Shown: positions 36,801 to 37,574 of the stretch, piece after piece
Numbering within the stretch: position 1 is the stretch's first letter
Layout: each line of letters opens with the position of its first letter
Source of the DNA: a virus
Direction: 5' to 3' (one strand)
Virus record (IMG/VR): IMGVR_UViG_3300022698_000267
Coordinates: 1-37,574 of that record
DNA length: 37,574 nucleotides
The notes under the pieces: generated by a model
Database searches by the model: none
Told to the model about the DNA's origin: nothing
What the model saw: the letters and a program-made list of their open reading frames with translations, nothing else
Made by a program: the position numbers and the translations under genes

Positions 36801-37574
36801 TTGATAGTGGTGCTGTATAAGCATATGATGCTTCATTTACTGTACTAGTTGGTGTATATTCCACACCATCTATAAATAAATGTGATGTGATACTTGCTTG
36901 ACTCTGTCTGGTTTTTATAGCTACTTTTAATGTTGGTGAATTTGGCCAATACAAGTATGCTATAAATTGCAGCTGTTTAGAATCTTCAGTTACATTAAAA
37001 GGCATTAGGTTAATATAGGGGTCGAGGATTGCACCGGTAGGAGGAGTAGTAGAGTATATATAGTCTCTTATAAATGCACCCCTATCATTTATACGAACAA
37101 TACTTGTTGTATCTGCAAATCTGGTTAAACTGGATGGGAATTGAAGTTTAATTGGCTTAACTGGAATATCTGTGGGTAAACGCATTGCTTTTATCTTTTT
37201 ATACTGAATGGTAAAATAATCAGAGTCTGAATATCCAAGATCAGCAACATCCTCTTCACCATAAAGATATTTCAATTTAATATGGTTATCGTTCGAAAAT
37301 TTATAGTATGAATCAAAAAATTTATGAGCACCTGGGAATGCTTTAGTTGCATTTGGAGCACAATCAAGGTATCGAATTGCTTTTGCTGCATTCGGTTGAC
37401 CATCTGATGTTATTTTATAGTAAAGTTCTCCGTTTAAACCCGAAAACCCATTATAATCGAAAGCAGTATTATTTTCCCCACTACTTGTTATCGTTACTAA
37501 AGCAGAACTTTCAACCGTTGAGTCATCGGTATCACATCCAGGATACTCAGAAGTTTTCGAAAAGATTCTAGAAT
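30826..37574 (-). CDS. Partial giant tail surface protein with C-terminal LamG-like domain and poly-Ser tail
   Basis: The frame is open from the right edge of the window to the stop at 30826; 2248 residues are visible and the true start lies beyond the window. A TTG at 37275 is an internal Leu codon: the 99 codons upstream are all sense (GFSGLNGELYYKI, FPGAHKFFDSYYKF). The protein is beta-rich, Tyr/Thr/Ser-rich and looks like a chain of immunoglobulin- or jellyroll-like modules. Near the C-terminus a LamG-like domain is encoded at about 31040-31560 (TISFFWRVDEWYDW, FICISVDYDNNRADLYVDGE). The last ~30 residues are nearly pure Ser, ending ASGA. A baseplate-hub, tail-wall or long-fibre role is inferred. 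There is no catalytic motif that I recognise. Confidence 0.75.
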   Translation of the reverse strand, partial: SRIFSKTSEYPGCDTDDSTVESSALVTITSSGENNTAFDYNGFSGLNGELYYKITSDGQPNAAKAIRYLDCAPNATKAFPGAHKFFDSYYKFSNDNHIKLKYLYGEEDVADLGYSDSDYFTIQYKKIKAMRLPTDIPVKPIKLQFPSSLTRFADTTSIVRINDRGAFIRDYIYSTTPPTGAILDPYINLMPFNVTEDSKQLQFIAYLYWPNSPTLKVAIKTRQSQASITSHLFIDGVEYTPTSTVNEASYAYTAPLSTEDRTHYYVAFEYDISSLTAGSGIVIFNINDHGNYWSGMKMTLESTMYGYVVPYAGLITNNSGEIMNWISSSCINYDGTNQEVTNLITTEADAAKVDLVQNVNSANVDTLSQFQYGIWVTEANYTAGKIVGNIEEGNEGDIVSYYYRIRNSNYLNNMYERGDIYVVPIYVDDQTGFHFLDYSTRSETKHDFNRAGDIDNIWRQYANPVEDYYKLYISAILKTGDVIDISGRSLTLNSDEFMALSTFSRDPAHSDHRTKFYLMKTAAQSSYDYVTTKWIYADNTTGYTIGSDTYLFENTIQSTENIADLTLTFQGSSVFVSDEFFSFPINDNPYSLIIDSLETWKLRKLSNVPSSEGDYDSENVVKDHLGTDDIIVTEEDQETYRHFIHEDIKRDITLLLPETTMKIADKDFTDYYVYMVIQNSDVYTDPHLYVPKYIGTGATRRYVNIESLYLTDGMHIIPWSIDQFGDDITTEIGLNERKHYWTIFPHKESLKNLYPEIENTGITLYAYFIAKQKSELLDFEVEVYNRTLEDVSNVYTKINLPFCVDRNIDVTDEDDTSLDFLILDDLNHELSSDVDCGNVIFVKMPSINAGVRVKEDFRPITQYDANGILGNNAEYYKTDSFSDLGYDSNRPVISNTKEFENCGYVTYEKSTYVKPGTSTIKIVSSETPMSQSASSFLSLYIVPSNILTLATAYNVTEYNVNSNSFYFSQSTKGLYFDIPTDEDNFTMEFKTLPSSSYFTIFCNEPAEDYSATTGVSFSITGMDHMTYRKLVFYRDKHKTNCYNLNGFEGIEDSIVPDDFTQIGMNIYATRLSYSDEYSDKFIIYNTCNLISIIAYDLHPFITNQYSKLPIAVYPPDYWSSSSTTFKKRKNFCFPIHKVTMGTEDSYLYTTNNTITPLENAGPQLYLFKSEDLNSEEQFKVCTYATTDLTPLRTCYSNSIGNFIFTQENPEEILVFINPRTKKENEDTDYFKFVKNSDLQSILSSGYKFDFPISYIDETYANSKYTSLEVTPLEVASSTIVLLEDSMTENVITKVTTRFSEIEQSFYGAKDSDVSVSYKISKNTATESLDNDPMLWSLASRYELSSGIQSVDSETTITKPISLADSQLLAKDDGKRCNLVFDDTQIPVEDITRLGMYSLHGGHYNYKNTTGIYNSYPTLYDEPEFDSYILEDFVAPTKLNWNIHYNSGSPVDFSNDSIKITQYSTDITSVDSIMPGSEIDDYYIQYKFRFSDQFDATYGNYFRISPFYIDNDHRFEIILRYEKVSNVSTIEGRLHRAYANTSVKFSGDTTDRIYQHTNEWFILKIHRVGQSMGVKLWLEENEESNAQSWSASLESYLTSPTKIYVDFYFGTSSEARQYMELDSILYLETKKDMKLYTAPMLKIIDETDSSEKFFCIDPQYGVPKEITPIVSILTNDEIDNNLNSRIIGKFGESKTFAGFNSLLSQYNNGDYKLSIGFLVYTKISSITYIHSLSMQMELNDTSHYSDVDWCYVNIPSQYTSNTKSAIVGDVSSFILKVYNPNDVDITNYTLKLDVEDYSFGTFSSGIVAVVNSIRIPTLYEAEDGSITTNMANFNGKGIWVKIELLTAGQIVDIELTDYVNSYTALDLFNFYDDFTTLDTSLWDISYDFTESSVSATEEEYATDSHCSERVLAAQYPIPLRLNYNNQLEIMYDDTDRTQIHGIAMKNALSNDLQYEIKFHTELQGNTTMYQPPKCLVYMIMDSNTSTTLKNHGILGDRTTNLDDGWREYDQFFRTCLRTGYSSHSTSITLASAEEADLYLGNGNSGGETISFFWRVDEWYDWPNCEMARRNNHWILSSSSSSLTCSFNGGGTLSTTMSYLPRAADRGIAIDGSQNMFICISVDYDNNRADLYVDGELADSITSGVTVTPDVTDYLRLGFINPDHRCAIAVVRVYDQYFNKDQVDMIYLYDTSKMWNYVNKFLSEMKLVTNLEIGFDEDIDISSSSSFSSSSSSSSSSSNSSSSSSSASGA
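30829..30915 (-). repeat. C-terminal poly-serine tract of the giant tail protein
   Basis: About 30 codons of almost pure Ser with single Phe and Asn interruptions, directly before ASGA and the stop. It matches the poly-Ser linkers of the left-end fibre gene in composition and mixed codon use, but here it is terminal instead of joining two domains. Confidence 0.85.
31125..31157. repeat. 33-bp perfect palindrome inside the giant tail gene
   Basis: TTACATCCGGAGTCAC (31125-31140) and GTGACTCCGGATGTAA (31142-31157) are exact inverted repeats around a single A at 31141. It is in frame in the coding sequence (SGVTVTPDV) near the C-terminal LamG-like domain. It would form a cruciform or a strong mRNA hairpin. 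Confidence 0.9.

Noticed and set aside
30826-37275. Treating TTG at 37275 as the start of the right-end gene
   Set aside because: The 99 codons upstream to the window edge contain no stop and read as normal protein; there is no ribosome binding site at 37275.
1-37574. tRNA genes, rRNA, insertion sequences, integrase, diversity-generating retroelement
   Set aside because: I looked for cloverleaf-like gaps, transposase or reverse transcriptase motifs and repeat pairs, and saw none; intergenic space is too small for most.

Overview
The window is part of the virion (head and tail) region of a large, AT-rich tailed double-stranded DNA phage. No bacterial housekeeping genes, rRNA, tRNA, integrase or transposase are visible. 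The head genes belong to the T4-like lineage: a gp17-like terminase large subunit, a gp20-like portal, a gp21-like prohead protease and a gp23-like major capsid protein. The tape measure protein is 2566 residues, which by the usual ~0.15 nm per residue rule predicts a tail of roughly 380 nm. Ribosome binding sites are canonical (AGGAGG-type), and all three standard stops are used as stops. The host cannot be named from this sequence.

Layout, left to right. (1) Plus strand, 1-8113: the 3' part of a large fibre/adhesin gene (LamG, DUF2341, LamG, poly-Ser linkers, ~12-residue repeats), two unknown tail/neck-type proteins, a probable tail tube protein, and a tail assembly chaperone. The chaperone's stop is preceded by a textbook -1 frameshift site leading into a 449-codon extension. 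(2) Minus strand, 22756-8165, in order of transcription: terminase, ClpP-like protease, tape measure, prohead protease fused to scaffold (with a strong internal start for the scaffold), major capsid protein, and a 70-aa protein. (3) Plus strand, 22875-25339: portal and an unknown protein. (4) Minus strand, 28167-25323: MptE/DUF115-like protein, small membrane protein, zinc-ribbon protein, GT4-like glycosyltransferase, and a methyltransferase-fold protein with degraded catalytic motifs. (5) Plus strand, 28263-29255: a beta-rich probable virion protein. (6) Minus strand, 37574-29252: a giant (>2248 aa) surface/tail protein ending in a poly-Ser tail, and a LamG protein.

Both terminal genes run off the window: their frames stay open to the first and last base. 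Coding density is very high. No gene-free stretch exceeds 120 bases, and there are several 1-4 bp start/stop overlaps and two convergent 3' overlaps. Five strand switches break up a morphogenesis module that is usually collinear.

How the genes fit together: portal, terminase, protease-scaffold and capsid protein build and fill the head. Tube protein, chaperone (short and frameshifted forms) and tape measure build the tail. Three LamG-bearing proteins with poly-Ser or repeat tracts probably decorate the tail and bind host glycans. The most speculative but interesting idea is that the phage-encoded glycosyltransferase pair (GT4-like plus DUF115-like) modifies these serine-rich virion proteins.
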